A DNA stretch of 64,000 nucleotides from CAWHXG01 sp963833235 (GTDB lineage: Bacteria > Pseudomonadota > Alphaproteobacteria > Rhodobacterales > Rhodobacteraceae), in the NCBI GenBank assembly GCA_963833235.1, contig CAWHXG010000006.1, forward strand, positions 469,641 through 533,640, given 5' to 3'. The position numbers and the translations under genes are program-made. The notes below the pieces were generated by a model. That model was not told where the DNA came from, searched no databases, and was given only the letters and a program-made list of their open reading frames with translations. Each line of letters opens with the position of its first letter. Position 1 is the first letter of the stretch. This document shows, one piece after another, positions 26,778-35,727 of the stretch.

Positions 26778-27781
26778 GCGGCCCGTCCGCCATCCTCGTC
26801 GCCGATGTGGGCGGCACCAATACCCGCGCGGCGCTGGCGGTGGCGGGCGCGGTGCAGGAGGCCGGCATACGGCGCTACCGCAACGCCCAGTTCGAGAGCC
26901 TCGGGCAGGTACTGGAGCGGTATCTGGCCGAAAGCAACGCGGACGCGCCAGAGGCCGTCTGCGTCGCGGTGGCCGGGCCGGTGCGGGACGGATGGGCGCA
27001 GATGACCAACCTCGCCTGGACGATCGAGCCCGAGGGGCTGATCGCCGCCACCGGTGCGGCCCGCGCCTTCGTGCTGAACGATCTCGAGGCGCAGGGCCAC
27101 GCGCTCGATGGCGCCTCGGTGCGCAACCTGATGCCGGGGGCACGGGTGCCGCAAGGGGCCCCGGGTGCCGCCGAGGCCGCGCAGGCGCAGGCCGCCGCCT
27201 ATGCCGGGCCGCGCCTGGTTGTGGGCGTCGGCACCGGCTTCAACGCCGCCCCCGTGCATGGCAGCGGCGCGACCCGCCACGTGGCGCCGTCGGAATGCGG
27301 GCACATGAGCCTGCCGGTATGGGACGACGCCAGCCATGATGTCGCCGCCGCCATCGCCCGCGATCGTGGCTTCGCCGATGTCGAGGAAGTGTGCTCGGGC
27401 CGCGGGCTGGAGCGGCTCTACCGCCATTTCGCGGGGCCGGACGGCGAAAGCCTGCGCAGCGCCCAGATCGTCGCCGCCCTGCAGGCCGAGCCCGGCGGCG
27501 GCGCGCCCTCGCCCGCCGCCCGCGCGGCGCGGGCCTTCTGCGGCACGCTCGGCCGGGTCGTGGGCGATCTGGCGCTGGTGCACCTGCCCTGGGACGGGAT
27601 CTACCTGGTCGGCGGCATGGCCCGCGCGATGGCACCCTTCTACGGCGGCCACGGCTTCGAGGAAGGGTTCTGCGACAAGGGCCGCTTCGCTGAGTTCCAG
27701 AAGGCCTTCCCGGTGGATCTCGTGGAAGATGACTACGCCGCGCTGGACGGCTGCACCCGCTACGCCCTGGCGCGGGGCTGA
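26774..27781 (+). CDS. glk: Glucokinase
   Basis: ATP-dependent phosphorylation of glucose to glucose-6-phosphate. The 335-residue protein begins at a GTG that overlaps the glucosidase stop, so the two are coupled. The phosphate-1 motif LVADVGGTNTRAAL is at the start, followed by VCVAVAGPV, the catalytic-region FVLNDLEAQGHAL, the glucose-binding PSECGHMSLP and the adenosine loop YLVGGMARAM. The pairing lets glucose released by the GH1 enzyme and by AglA enter metabolism. Confidence 0.88.
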   Translation: MSGPSAILVADVGGTNTRAALAVAGAVQEAGIRRYRNAQFESLGQVLERYLAESNADAPEAVCVAVAGPVRDGWAQMTNLAWTIEPEGLIAATGAARAFVLNDLEAQGHALDGASVRNLMPGARVPQGAPGAAEAAQAQAAAYAGPRLVVGVGTGFNAAPVHGSGATRHVAPSECGHMSLPVWDDASHDVAAAIARDRGFADVEEVCSGRGLERLYRHFAGPDGESLRSAQIVAALQAEPGGGAPSPAARAARAFCGTLGRVVGDLALVHLPWDGIYLVGGMARAMAPFYGGHGFEEGFCDKGRFAEFQKAFPVDLVEDDYAALDGCTRYALARG

Positions 27782-27785
27782 GCAA

Positions 27786-28511
27786 TCAGCCCTCGCCGCG
27801 CCCCCTGAAACCGGTCGCGACCACGTATTTCTCGGCGCTGTCGGACCGGCTGGCGGGCGGCTTGACGTTGGCGACCTTGGCGAAGCGGCGCTTCAGCTCG
27901 GCCTGCAGGTCGCCCTCGGCGCCCCCGGCCAGGACCTTCGCCACGAAGGTGCCGCCCTCCTCCAGCACGTCGAAGGCCAGTTCCGCGGCCGCCTCGCACA
28001 GCGAGATGATCCGCAGGTGGTCCGTCTGCCTGTGGCCGGAACTCGCCGCCGCCATGTCCGACATCACCACGTCGGCCGGGCCGCCGAGCCAGCCCTTCAC
28101 GGTCGCGTCGGCGCCCTCGTCGAGAAAATCCAGAACGTGCAGCTCGGCGCCGGGGATGGGGTCGATCTCGCGCAGGTCGAGCCCGATGACCCGGCCCATG
28201 GGCTTGCCGCGCTGCGTGCCGAGCGCGTTGACCCGCTCCACCGCGATCTGGCACCAGCCGCCCGGCGCGCACCCCAGATCCACCACCCGCGCGCCCGGCC
28301 GCAGGAAGCCGGCCTTGTCGTCGAGCTCGGCAATCTTGTAGGCGGCGCGGCCGCGAAAGCCCTCCGCCCTCGCGCGCTGCACGTAGGGGTCGTTGAGCTG
28401 CCGGTCCAGCCACAGGGTCGAGGAGAGCTTGCGCCCCCGCGCCGTCTTGACCTTGACCCGCAGGTCGCGACGGCCCCGCCCGCTGTCGCCCCCCCCGCCC
28501 TCACGCGCCAT
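27786..28511 (-). CDS. rlmE: 23S rRNA 2'-O-methyltransferase RlmE (FtsJ)
   Basis: Methylates the 2'-OH of a uridine in the A-loop of 23S rRNA (U2552 in E. coli). In 241 residues it shows the K-D-K-E tetrad region: AAYKIAELDDK, the SAM motif VVDLGCAPGGWCQ, SDMAAASSGH, FVAKVLAGG and AEKYVV. The start at 28511 gives the basic N-terminus MAREGGGG and overlaps the end of ppx by eleven bases; an in-frame upstream ATG at 28559 is less likely. It converges on glk with a four-base gap. Confidence 0.92.
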   Translation of the reverse strand: MAREGGGGDSGRGRRDLRVKVKTARGRKLSSTLWLDRQLNDPYVQRARAEGFRGRAAYKIAELDDKAGFLRPGARVVDLGCAPGGWCQIAVERVNALGTQRGKPMGRVIGLDLREIDPIPGAELHVLDFLDEGADATVKGWLGGPADVVMSDMAAASSGHRQTDHLRIISLCEAAAELAFDVLEEGGTFVAKVLAGGAEGDLQAELKRRFAKVANVKPPASRSDSAEKYVVATGFRGRGEG

Positions 28512-29671
28512 GGCGGGGGCCCCGCGAAATCTGCCCGGCGGGCGCGGCGAGCAGGCCATCGGCGCTCATCTGGGCATACAGCAGCCCCTCGCGCAGGCCC
28601 CTGTCGGCCACAGAAAGCCGATCCGTCGGCCAGAGCCGCAAAAGCGCCTGCAGGATCGCGGCGCCCGACATGATCAGCGCGTGCCGGTCGCGCCCGATGC
28701 GCGGGTCGGTCCGCCGGCCCTCGGGGCCGAGCCGCAGGTAGTCGCGGATCACGTCGTCGATCTGGTCGGTGGTCAGCTCAAGCCCGTCCACCGCCGAGCG
28801 GTCGTAGCGGCGCAGGCCCAGATGCGAGGCGGCGACCGTGGTGACGGTGCCGCTGGTGCCGACGATCTGGAAGCCGGCGCGCTCGTGCAGCGCCGAATAG
28901 GGCGCGAACTCCGCGAGGTTCTCCTCGAAGTACCAGCTCATCAGGGCAAAGCGCCCGGCATCGTCGGCCACGTCGATGAACCGGTCGCGCAGGGTGGCGA
29001 CGCCCAGCGGCACCGAGATCCAGTCGACCACCCGCGCGCCGCCGGTGCTGTGGGCGAAGTCGCCGGCATGCATGGCCAGGATCGTGTCGGACCGGGCGCG
29101 GGGCGCCACGGCCGAAAGATCGATCCACACCAGCTCGGTCGACCCGCCGCCGATATCCACCACCAGAAGCTGCTCGGCCGAGGCATGCACCAGCGGCCCG
29201 CAGCTTATCACGGCAAGCCGCGCCTCTTCCTCGGGCGTGATGACCTCCAGCGCCAGGCCGGTCTCGCGGCGGACCTGCTCGATGAAATCCACGGAGTTGC
29301 GCGCCCGCCGGCAGGCCTCCGTCGCCACCAGCCGCATCCTGCGCACGCCGTGCTGATCCAGCTTGCGGCGGCAGACCCGCAGGGCCTTGATCGTCCGGCC
29401 GATGGCCGCGCGCGACAAACGGCCCGACCCCTCGAGCCCCGCGCCAAGCTGCACGGGCTTCGAAGAAACTGTCGACGATGCGCAGATGCCGGCCATCGGC
29501 CCGCGCGACGAGCATGCGGCAGGAATTCGTTCCCAGGTCGAGCGCCGCATAGAGCTCGGGCCTGGTCTGCAGGCCGGAGGGGCGTTCGACCGCAGAGGGA
29601 CCGCCCCCACAGGCCCGAAACGCCGGGGCGTCATGGCGCCCTCCATCTGTGGTTGGATTTACCGTACGCAT
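28501..29671 (-). CDS. ppx: Ppx/GppA exopolyphosphatase family protein (one apparent frameshift)
   Basis: An ASKHA-fold phosphatase acting on polyphosphate and/or pppGpp. The N-terminal ELYAALDLGTNSCRMLVA lies in one frame. The rest (FIEQVRRETGL, VVDIGGGSTELVWI, HAGDFAHSTGG, GTSGTVTT) lies in another. Removing one A at 29464-29465 joins IVDSF to SKPVQLGAGL and gives about 389 residues if the ATG at 29671 is used. A start inside the Pro/Gly-rich leader cannot be excluded. The single break looks like a sequencing insertion. The C-terminal HD-like domain of long Ppx proteins is not obvious. Confidence 0.88.
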
Positions 29672-29798
29672 GACGTAACTGCGGTGCAAGCTGCGCAAGG
29701 GACGCAGGCCGCCACCGGGGCCCGCAGCCTGGCCGGCCCGTTCGCGGATGCCCGACGCTTGGGCACAAGCACGCCCAACCACCCGCGCGAGGAGCCCC

Positions 29799-30095
29799 AT
29801 GCCCGAGGTCACCATCGTCTACTGGCGGGACATTCCCGCGCAGGTCATCGCCGGCAAGGGACGGCGCGCCGCCAAGGTGCAGCTGCCCGAACGCTTCGAG
29901 CAGGCGATCGACCGGGCCGCGATGCGCACCGGCGCCTCGGGCACGGATGCCTACCTGGCCGATTGGCGCCGCGCGGCGCCCCGGGAGGTCGCGGGCGAGC
30001 AGGCCGATGTCGCGCGTGCGGAGGCGGCGCGGCTGGAAGCGGCCTACGATGCGGCACGGCTCAAGGCGCTCGTCGACAATGGCGGGCGGGACTGA
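29799..30095 (+). CDS. Small conserved 'virulence factor' family protein
   Basis: A 98-residue soluble protein starting MPEVTIVYWRDIPAQVIAGKGRRAAKVQLPERF and ending in a charged, Ala-rich helix. It resembles the small family labelled 'virulence factor' in databases and found in Rhodobacterales next to methylene-THF reductase and corrinoid methyltransferase genes. The biochemical role is unknown; the genome context points to one-carbon or methionine metabolism. GAGGAG lies just upstream of the ATG at 29799. Confidence 0.7.
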   Translation: MPEVTIVYWRDIPAQVIAGKGRRAAKVQLPERFEQAIDRAAMRTGASGTDAYLADWRRAAPREVAGEQADVARAEAARLEAAYDAARLKALVDNGGRD

Positions 30096-30156
30096 GGCGC
30101 GAGGATTGGCGTGGGGCCTGCGGCTGGCAAGGCTTCGAAACCCGGGAGAAACGGCG

Positions 30157-31111
30157 ATGGCGCTTCTGAATTTCGCGCGTGGCAGGGCGGCGCCCGCGGC
30201 GCAGCCTGCCGCCGATCCCGCGGCGGCGATCGCGCCGCTGCTGGCGGGCTACTCGATCGAGGTGATGCCGCGCACCGCCGCGAAGATCGCCGACTTCCGC
30301 AGCCTCCTGCCCCGCGGCACCCGCACCTATATCGCCCATATCGACGGCACGCCCTTCGAAGAGATGCTGGAGACGGCCGTGCGGTTGGCGGCCGAGGGGA
30401 TGGTGCCCGTGCCGCACCTGCCGGCGAGGTCGATCCCCGATGCCGCGACGCTGGGCGAATGGGTGTCGCGCTATGCCGGCGAGGCCGGGGTGACCCAGGC
30501 GCTGGTGCTCGGCGGCGGCCGGGCAGCGCCGTCGGGCGACTTCGACAACGCGATGCAGCTTCTGGAGAGCGGAGTCCTCGAGGCGCACCGCCTCGACCGG
30601 ATCGACGTGGCCGGCCATCCCGAGGGCAACCGCGACATCACCCCCGACGACGCGCCTGGGCCGCTCTTTGACGCGCTGCGCGCCAAGCAGGCCTGGGCCG
30701 CGGAGCGGGGCATCGCGATGGGCATCGCCACCCAGTTCGTGTTCGAGGCGGCGCCGGCGCTGGCCTGGGCCGGGCGGCTGCCCGGCGAGGGCGTGCATCT
30801 GCCCGTTCATCTGGGCATCGCCGGGCCCGCCAAGCTGCAGACGCTGATCCGCTTCGCCATCGCCTGCGGCGTCGGCCCCTCGCTCTCGGTCTTGCAGAAG
30901 CGGGCGCGCGATGTCACCAAGCTGCTCGTGCCCTTCGAGCCGACCGATCTGATGACCGATCTGGCGGCGCGCCTCGCCGCCTCCCCCGCAAGCCCGCTGG
31001 CCGGCATCCACCTCTTCCCGCTGGGGGGCATCGCCGCGGCGGCCGCCTGGGCCCAGGCGCATGGCGGCACCCACGCGCGCCCCGCAACCCGAAGGAACCG
31101 CCAGCGCATGA
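30157..31111 (+). CDS. Methylenetetrahydrofolate reductase family protein
   Basis: A flavin-dependent TIM-barrel reductase expected to make 5-methyl-THF for methionine synthesis. Recognisable blocks are SIEVMPRTAAKIADF, YIAHIDGTPFEEM, RIDVAGHPEGNRDI, QFVFEAAPAL, VHLGIAGPAKLQTLIRFA and HLFPLGGIAAAAAW. As written the frame continues without a stop into the next gene. Removing one C in the CCCC run at 31080-31083 gives the end GTASA-stop, whose TGA overlaps the next ATG (ATGA), about 317 residues. The start is preceded by GGAGA. The subfamily differs from E. coli MetF. Confidence 0.78.
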
Positions 31112-32088
31112 CCCGCACGGTTATCGAGAGCAAGACCACCACCGCCCTCATCGATTTCGACGCGCCCTTCTGCGTCATCGGCGAGCGGATCAACCCGACC
31201 GGCCGCAAGAAGCTGGCCGCCGAGCTGGAGCAGGGCGATTTCACCACCGTGGAGCGCGACGCGCTGGAGCAGGTGGCCTGCGGCGCGATGGTGCTCGACG
31301 TGAATTCCGGCGCGGTCTTCACCAAAAAGATGGCCGACGACCCCCGCTACGCCGACAACAACTTCGTCGAGCCGCCGCTGATGCGCGAGCTGATCGCGCG
31401 GATCCAGGCGGTCGTCGACGTGCCGCTGTGCATCGACAGCTCGGTGCCCGCGGCGCTGGAGGCGGGGCTGGAGGCCTGCGAGGGCCGGCCGCTGCTGAAC
31501 TCCGTCACCGGCGAGGAGGAGCGGCTGGAGGCGATCCTGCCGCTGGTGAAGAAGTACAACGTGCCGGTGGTGGCGATCAGCAACGACGATACCGGCATCT
31601 CGGAGGACCCAGACGTGCGCTTCGCCGTGGCCAAGCGGATCGTCGAGCGCGCGGCGGATTTCGGCATTCCGGCCTGCGACATCGTGGTCGATCCGCTGGT
31701 CATGCCGGTGGGGGCCATGGCCAGCGCCGGGCGGCAGGTGTTCGCGCTGGTCGACAGGCTGCGGCGCGAGCTTGGGGTGAACACCACCTGCGGGGCGTCG
31801 AACGTGTCGTTCGGGCTGCCGCAGCGGCACGGGATCAACGCGGCGTTCCTGCCGATGGCCATCGGCGCGGGCATGACGAGCGCCATCATGAACCCGACCC
31901 GCCCGGTGGAGATGGAGGCGATCCGCGCCGCCAACTTCCTGATGAACCACGATCCCAACGGTTCCGCCTGGATCGCCTTCAGCCGGATCATGGATGCCAT
32001 GGCCGATGGCACGTCCTTCGCCGAAGCCTCGAAGGCCTCGCAGGAGGCCGGTGGCGGCCGCGGCGGGCGGCGCCGGCGTCGGGCCTGA
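31108..32088 (+). CDS. Methyltetrahydrofolate:corrinoid methyltransferase
   Basis: A 326-residue pterin-binding TIM barrel like the MeTHF domain of MetH and like AcsE. It shows FCVIGERINPTGRKKLA, GAMVLDVNSGAVFTKKMADD, DVPLCIDSSVPAALEAGL, LLNSVTGEEERLE, VVAISNDDTGISEDP, DPLVMPVGAM, and TTCGASNVSFGLPQRHGIN. It would move the methyl group from methyl-THF to a B12 protein. No B12-binding or homocysteine domain is fused. In marine Rhodobacterales such separate proteins form a split methionine synthase; that role is inferred here. The start is preceded by AAGGA. Confidence 0.85.
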   Translation: MTRTVIESKTTTALIDFDAPFCVIGERINPTGRKKLAAELEQGDFTTVERDALEQVACGAMVLDVNSGAVFTKKMADDPRYADNNFVEPPLMRELIARIQAVVDVPLCIDSSVPAALEAGLEACEGRPLLNSVTGEEERLEAILPLVKKYNVPVVAISNDDTGISEDPDVRFAVAKRIVERAADFGIPACDIVVDPLVMPVGAMASAGRQVFALVDRLRRELGVNTTCGASNVSFGLPQRHGINAAFLPMAIGAGMTSAIMNPTRPVEMEAIRAANFLMNHDPNGSAWIAFSRIMDAMADGTSFAEASKASQEAGGGRGGRRRRRA

Positions 32089-32283
32089 GGGCGGGCCAGC
32101 CGCTCCAAGGGGTCCAGGCTCATTCGCGAAGCGCCGGGGTGGCCGTGGCTTGCGCGGCTGGCCTGCCTCCGGACTGCCGGGCGTTTGTCCTCGCCGGTCG
32201 CACGATTACATGACCGCAACGCCAGCCCCCGCCACCGCGATCCGCCGCAGCGCGCACCGCGCCGCCCATCCCGGAGCTCCGCC

Positions 32284-34320
32284 ATGACAGCCGATCCCCT
32301 CGTCGTCTTCCTGCCCTCCGGCAAGCGCGGGCATTTCCCGGCCGGCACGCCGGTGCTGACCGCCGCGCGCCGCCTGGGCGTCGATCTGGACTCGGTGTGC
32401 GGCGGCCGCGGCATCTGCTCGCGCTGCCAGATCGCCCCGGCCTTCGGGGAATTCGCCAAGCACGGGGTGCATGCCGCGCCGGGCGCGCTCAGCCCCTGGA
32501 ACCCGGTCGAGGCCCGCTACAAGGAGATCCGCGGCCTGAAGGATGGCCGGCGCCTGGGCTGCCAGGCGCGCATCGTCGGCGATGCGGTGATCGACGTGCC
32601 GCCCGAGAGCCAGGTCCACCGGCAGGTCGTGCGCAAGGACGCGGCGGAGCGGGCGATGCGCATGGATCCCGCCACGCGGCTGCGGGCGGTGACCGTCGAA
32701 GAACCCGACATGCACAAGCCCAGCGGCGACTGGGAGCGGCTCGCCGCCGCCGCCCTGGCGCAGTGGAACGTCACGCTTGCGCCGCCCGATCTCGACATCC
32801 TGCGCCGCCTTCAGCCGGCCCTCCGCCGGGGCGCCTGGCAGGTGACGCTCGCCCTGCACCAGCCCGATCCGGAAGGCCACGCGCGGCTGATCGACCTCTG
32901 GCCGGGCTTCGAGGAGCGCACGCTCTACGGCCTCGCCATCGATCTCGGCTCCACCACCATCGCCGCGCATCTGTGCGACCTGACCACCGGTGCCGTCGCC
33001 GCCTCGGCCGGGGTGATGAACCCGCAGATCCGCTTCGGCGAGGACCTGATGAGCCGGGTCTCCTACGTCATGATGAACCCCGGCGGCGACGTGGAGATGA
33101 CGGGCGCCGTGCGCGTGGCACTGGCCGATCTCGCCGGCGCCATCGCGGCGGAGGCCGGGGTGCTGGCCGAGGCCATCGTCGAGGCGGTCGTGGTGTGCAA
33201 CCCGGTGATGCACCACCTGCTGCTCGGCATCGACCCGGTGGAGCTGGGCCAGGCGCCCTTCGCTCTGGCCACCTCCGGCGGCCTGACCCTGCCGGCGGCG
33301 GCGCTCGATCTGGGCACCCTGCATCCCCGCGCCAGCGTCTACCTCCTGCCCTGCATCGCGGGGCATGTGGGTGCCGATGCCGCGGCGGTGGCGCTGAGCG
33401 AGCAACCCGACCATTCCGAGGATCTGGTGCTCATCGTCGATGTCGGCACCAACGCCGAACTTCTGTTGGGCGATACCACCCGCGTCCTGGCCTGCTCCTC
33501 GCCCACGGGCCCGGCCTTCGAGGGCGCGCAGATCTCCTCGGGCCAGCGCGCGGCGCCCGGGGCCATCGACGCGGTGCGCATCGACCCGGTCAGCAAGCGC
33601 CCGCGCTTCCGCGTCATCGGCTCGCCGCTCTGGTCCGACGACCCCGGCTTCGACCATCCCGTCACCGGCATCTGCGGCTCGGGGATCATCGAGGCGGTGG
33701 CCGAGATGCGCATGGCCGGGCTGCTGGACGCCAGCGGCCTCATCGGCTCGGCAGAGCAGACCGGCTCCGACCGCATCCTCGACGAGGGCCGCACCCATGC
33801 CTACCTGCTGCACGACGGCAGCGCGGCGGGCGGCCCGAAGATCACCGTCACCCAGACGGATGTCCGCGCGATCCAGCTTGCGAAGTCGGCGCTCTATGCG
33901 GGCGCCCGGCTGCTGATGGACGAGATGGGGGTCGGACGGGTCGACCGCGTGGTGCTCGCCGGGGCGTTCGGGGCGCATATCTCGCCGCTCCATGCGATGG
34001 TGCTGGGCATGATCCCCGACGCGCCGCTGGACCGGGTGACCTCGGCGGGCAACGCGGCGGGCACCGGCGCGCGGATCGCGCTCTGCTCCCGCGCGGCGCG
34101 GGCCGAGATCGAGGATGTCGTGCAGCGCATCACCAAGGTGGAGACCGCGATAGCGCCGCGCTTCCAGGAGCATTTCGTGGCCGCCAACGCCCTGCCCCAC
34201 GCCACCGATCCGTTCCCGGAGCTGGCGCGGGTGGCGCCCCTGCCGCAGGTGCATTTCGGGGCGGGCGGCGACCGGGCCGGGCGGCGGCGGCGCAAGCCCG
34301 CGCAGGGCCAACCGGCTTGA
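32284..34320 (+). CDS. RamA-like corrinoid reactivation protein (2Fe-2S + DUF4445/ASKHA)
   Basis: A 678-residue redox ATPase-like activator that would reduce inactive cob(II)alamin back to cob(I)alamin. The N-terminal ferredoxin domain has DSVCGGRGICSRCQ with a fourth cysteine in RRLGCQAR. The large C-terminal ASKHA-type part has LYGLAIDLGSTTIAAHL, ICGSGIIEAVAEM, VGTNAELLLG and VVLAGAFGAHI. It lies downstream of the methyl-THF:corrinoid methyltransferase, supporting a shared role in B12-dependent methyl transfer, probably methionine synthesis. The start at 32284 follows a GGAG element; an upstream in-frame region is arginine-rich and ignored. Confidence 0.85.
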   Translation: MTADPLVVFLPSGKRGHFPAGTPVLTAARRLGVDLDSVCGGRGICSRCQIAPAFGEFAKHGVHAAPGALSPWNPVEARYKEIRGLKDGRRLGCQARIVGDAVIDVPPESQVHRQVVRKDAAERAMRMDPATRLRAVTVEEPDMHKPSGDWERLAAAALAQWNVTLAPPDLDILRRLQPALRRGAWQVTLALHQPDPEGHARLIDLWPGFEERTLYGLAIDLGSTTIAAHLCDLTTGAVAASAGVMNPQIRFGEDLMSRVSYVMMNPGGDVEMTGAVRVALADLAGAIAAEAGVLAEAIVEAVVVCNPVMHHLLLGIDPVELGQAPFALATSGGLTLPAAALDLGTLHPRASVYLLPCIAGHVGADAAAVALSEQPDHSEDLVLIVDVGTNAELLLGDTTRVLACSSPTGPAFEGAQISSGQRAAPGAIDAVRIDPVSKRPRFRVIGSPLWSDDPGFDHPVTGICGSGIIEAVAEMRMAGLLDASGLIGSAEQTGSDRILDEGRTHAYLLHDGSAAGGPKITVTQTDVRAIQLAKSALYAGARLLMDEMGVGRVDRVVLAGAFGAHISPLHAMVLGMIPDAPLDRVTSAGNAAGTGARIALCSRAARAEIEDVVQRITKVETAIAPRFQEHFVAANALPHATDPFPELARVAPLPQVHFGAGGDRAGRRRRKPAQGQPA

Positions 34321-34343
34321 CCGCAGACTTGACCGCACTGGCC

Positions 34344-34362
34344 CGCGGGGCTACTCCCCGCG
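34344..34362 (+). terminator. Stem-loop after the corrinoid activator gene
   Basis: CGCGGGG and CCCCGCG form a 7-bp perfect stem around CTACT, 23 bases after the stop codon and just before the tRNA gene. No T-tract follows, so it may be a weak or Rho-assisted terminator, or a processing signal ahead of the tRNA. Confidence 0.5.
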
Positions 34363-34371
34363 AACGCCCGG

Positions 34372-34445
34372 GCGGGTGTAGCTCAATGGTAGAGCAGGAG
34401 CTTCCCAAGCTCAAGACGAGGGTTCGATTCCCTTCACCCGCTCCA
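34372..34445 (+). tRNA. tRNA-Gly (anticodon CCC)
   Basis: A complete 74-base cloverleaf. The acceptor arms GCGGGTG and CACCCGC pair, the D-loop has TAGCTCAATGGTAGAGCA, the anticodon loop is TTCCCAA (anticodon CCC, reading GGG codons), and the T arm is GAGGGTTCGATTCCCTT. The discriminator base is T and the CCA end is encoded. It stands alone between the corrinoid block and anmK. No attachment-site repeat or integrase was seen beside it. Confidence 0.96.
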
Positions 34446-34570
34446 GGGCGACTGGTCGAACGGACCATGGCCGACCCGCGTCGCTGAATTCGGGGCATGG
34501 CCTGAGCCGGCCCTTCTTCGGCACTTTCCGCGGGCAGGCCGCGCCTTTCGCTCGACGAACTGTCCGCCGT

Positions 34571-35677
34571 TCACCCTTCGGCGATCCGCCCCCCCGCAAG
34601 CGGTGCGGCGACCCCGGTGGTGCCCGGCGCCGTCAGCGGCAGCCCCCGCAGGCTGCGCACCGCCATGTAGCCGAAGGCCTGCGCCTCGATCATGTCGCCG
34701 TCGAAGCCCGCGGCCTCCACGGGCTCGACCGGGCACTCGAGGTGCGCCGAAAGCCGCCCCATCAGGTGCGGGTTGCGCCGGCCGCCACCGGTCACCAGCA
34801 CCCGAACGGGCGGCTTCGGACAATGGCGCAGCGCCAGCCCGACCGAAAGCGCCACGGCCTGTGTCAGCGTCGCGGCGGCGGCGGCGTCCTCCAGCCGGTC
34901 GGCCGCAGCCACCAGCGCGGCAAAGGCATCCCGGTCGAGGCTTTTCGGCGGTGGCGCCGCGAAGAAAGGATGCGCCGCGAAGGCAGCCAGCGCCGCGGCA
35001 TCGGCCTGCCCGGTGGCTGCAAGCGCCCCGCCGGCATCGAAGGGCACGCCGCGCCGCGCCTGCATCAGATCGTCCAGCGGCGCGTTCGCCGGGCCGGTAT
35101 CGAAGGCCAGCATCGCGCCGGGGCCGAAGGGATCGCCCGCGGCGGGATCGATCCAGGTGAGGTTGCCCACGCCGCCAAGGTTCAGGAAGACCAGCGGCGC
35201 CGCCGCCTCCATCCGCCGCGCCAACGCCGCGTGATACACCGGCGCCAGCGGCGCGCCCTGCCCGCCCGCGTCCATGTCAGCGCTGCGGAAGTCCCATGCG
35301 ACCATAGATCCCAGCCGGCGCGCCAACCGGGCGCCGTCGCCCGCCTGATGGGTGCGCCCGCCGTCCGGGTCATGCGTCAGCGTCTGCCCATGGAACCCCA
35401 CGACATCTGCAGGCCCCAGCCGCGCGATCACCTCCGCATGCGCCGCCTCGACGATCCACGCCGCCTCCGCCACGTCGGCGCCCCCCGGCCACTGCCCAAG
35501 CGCCCGGCGCAAGGCCTGCCGTTCCGCGCCCGTATAGGCCCGGTAGGTGCTCGGCCCGAAGCCCGCGATCGCGACGCCGTCGGTCTCGATCACCGCCGCG
35601 TCCACCCCGTCGAGCGATGTGCCCGACATCGTGCCGATCGCCCGCAGCACCTCGCCCCCAGCCACCTTCCCCTCCAC
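34571..35677 (-). CDS. anmK: Anhydro-N-acetylmuramic acid kinase
   Basis: Phosphorylates and opens 1,6-anhydro-MurNAc for recycling of cell-wall muropeptides. The 368-residue protein has the ATP-binding GTMSGTSLDGVDAAV near residues 15-29, VVGFHGQTLTHDP, WDFRSADMDAGGQGAPLAP, LNLGGVGNLTWI, the late DTGPANAPLDD and VTGGGRRNPHLM. It is divergent from tyrS with only about 50 bases between the starts, so their promoters overlap. The pairing of anmK with tyrS is common in proteobacteria. Confidence 0.93.
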   Translation of the reverse strand: MEGKVAGGEVLRAIGTMSGTSLDGVDAAVIETDGVAIAGFGPSTYRAYTGAERQALRRALGQWPGGADVAEAAWIVEAAHAEVIARLGPADVVGFHGQTLTHDPDGGRTHQAGDGARLARRLGSMVAWDFRSADMDAGGQGAPLAPVYHAALARRMEAAAPLVFLNLGGVGNLTWIDPAAGDPFGPGAMLAFDTGPANAPLDDLMQARRGVPFDAGGALAATGQADAAALAAFAAHPFFAAPPPKSLDRDAFAALVAAADRLEDAAAAATLTQAVALSVGLALRHCPKPPVRVLVTGGGRRNPHLMGRLSAHLECPVEPVEAAGFDGDMIEAQAFGYMAVRSLRGLPLTAPGTTGVAAPLAGGRIAEG

Positions 35678-35727
35678 CGCCGCCTCCTGTAAGCCCCGCG
35701 CACGCCCAGAGGATGGACCGCGCCCCC

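Noticed and set aside
34372..34445. tRNA-Gly as integration site of a genomic island
   Set aside because: No integrase and no direct repeat of the tRNA 3' end were seen nearby, and the flanking genes are ordinary chromosomal genes.
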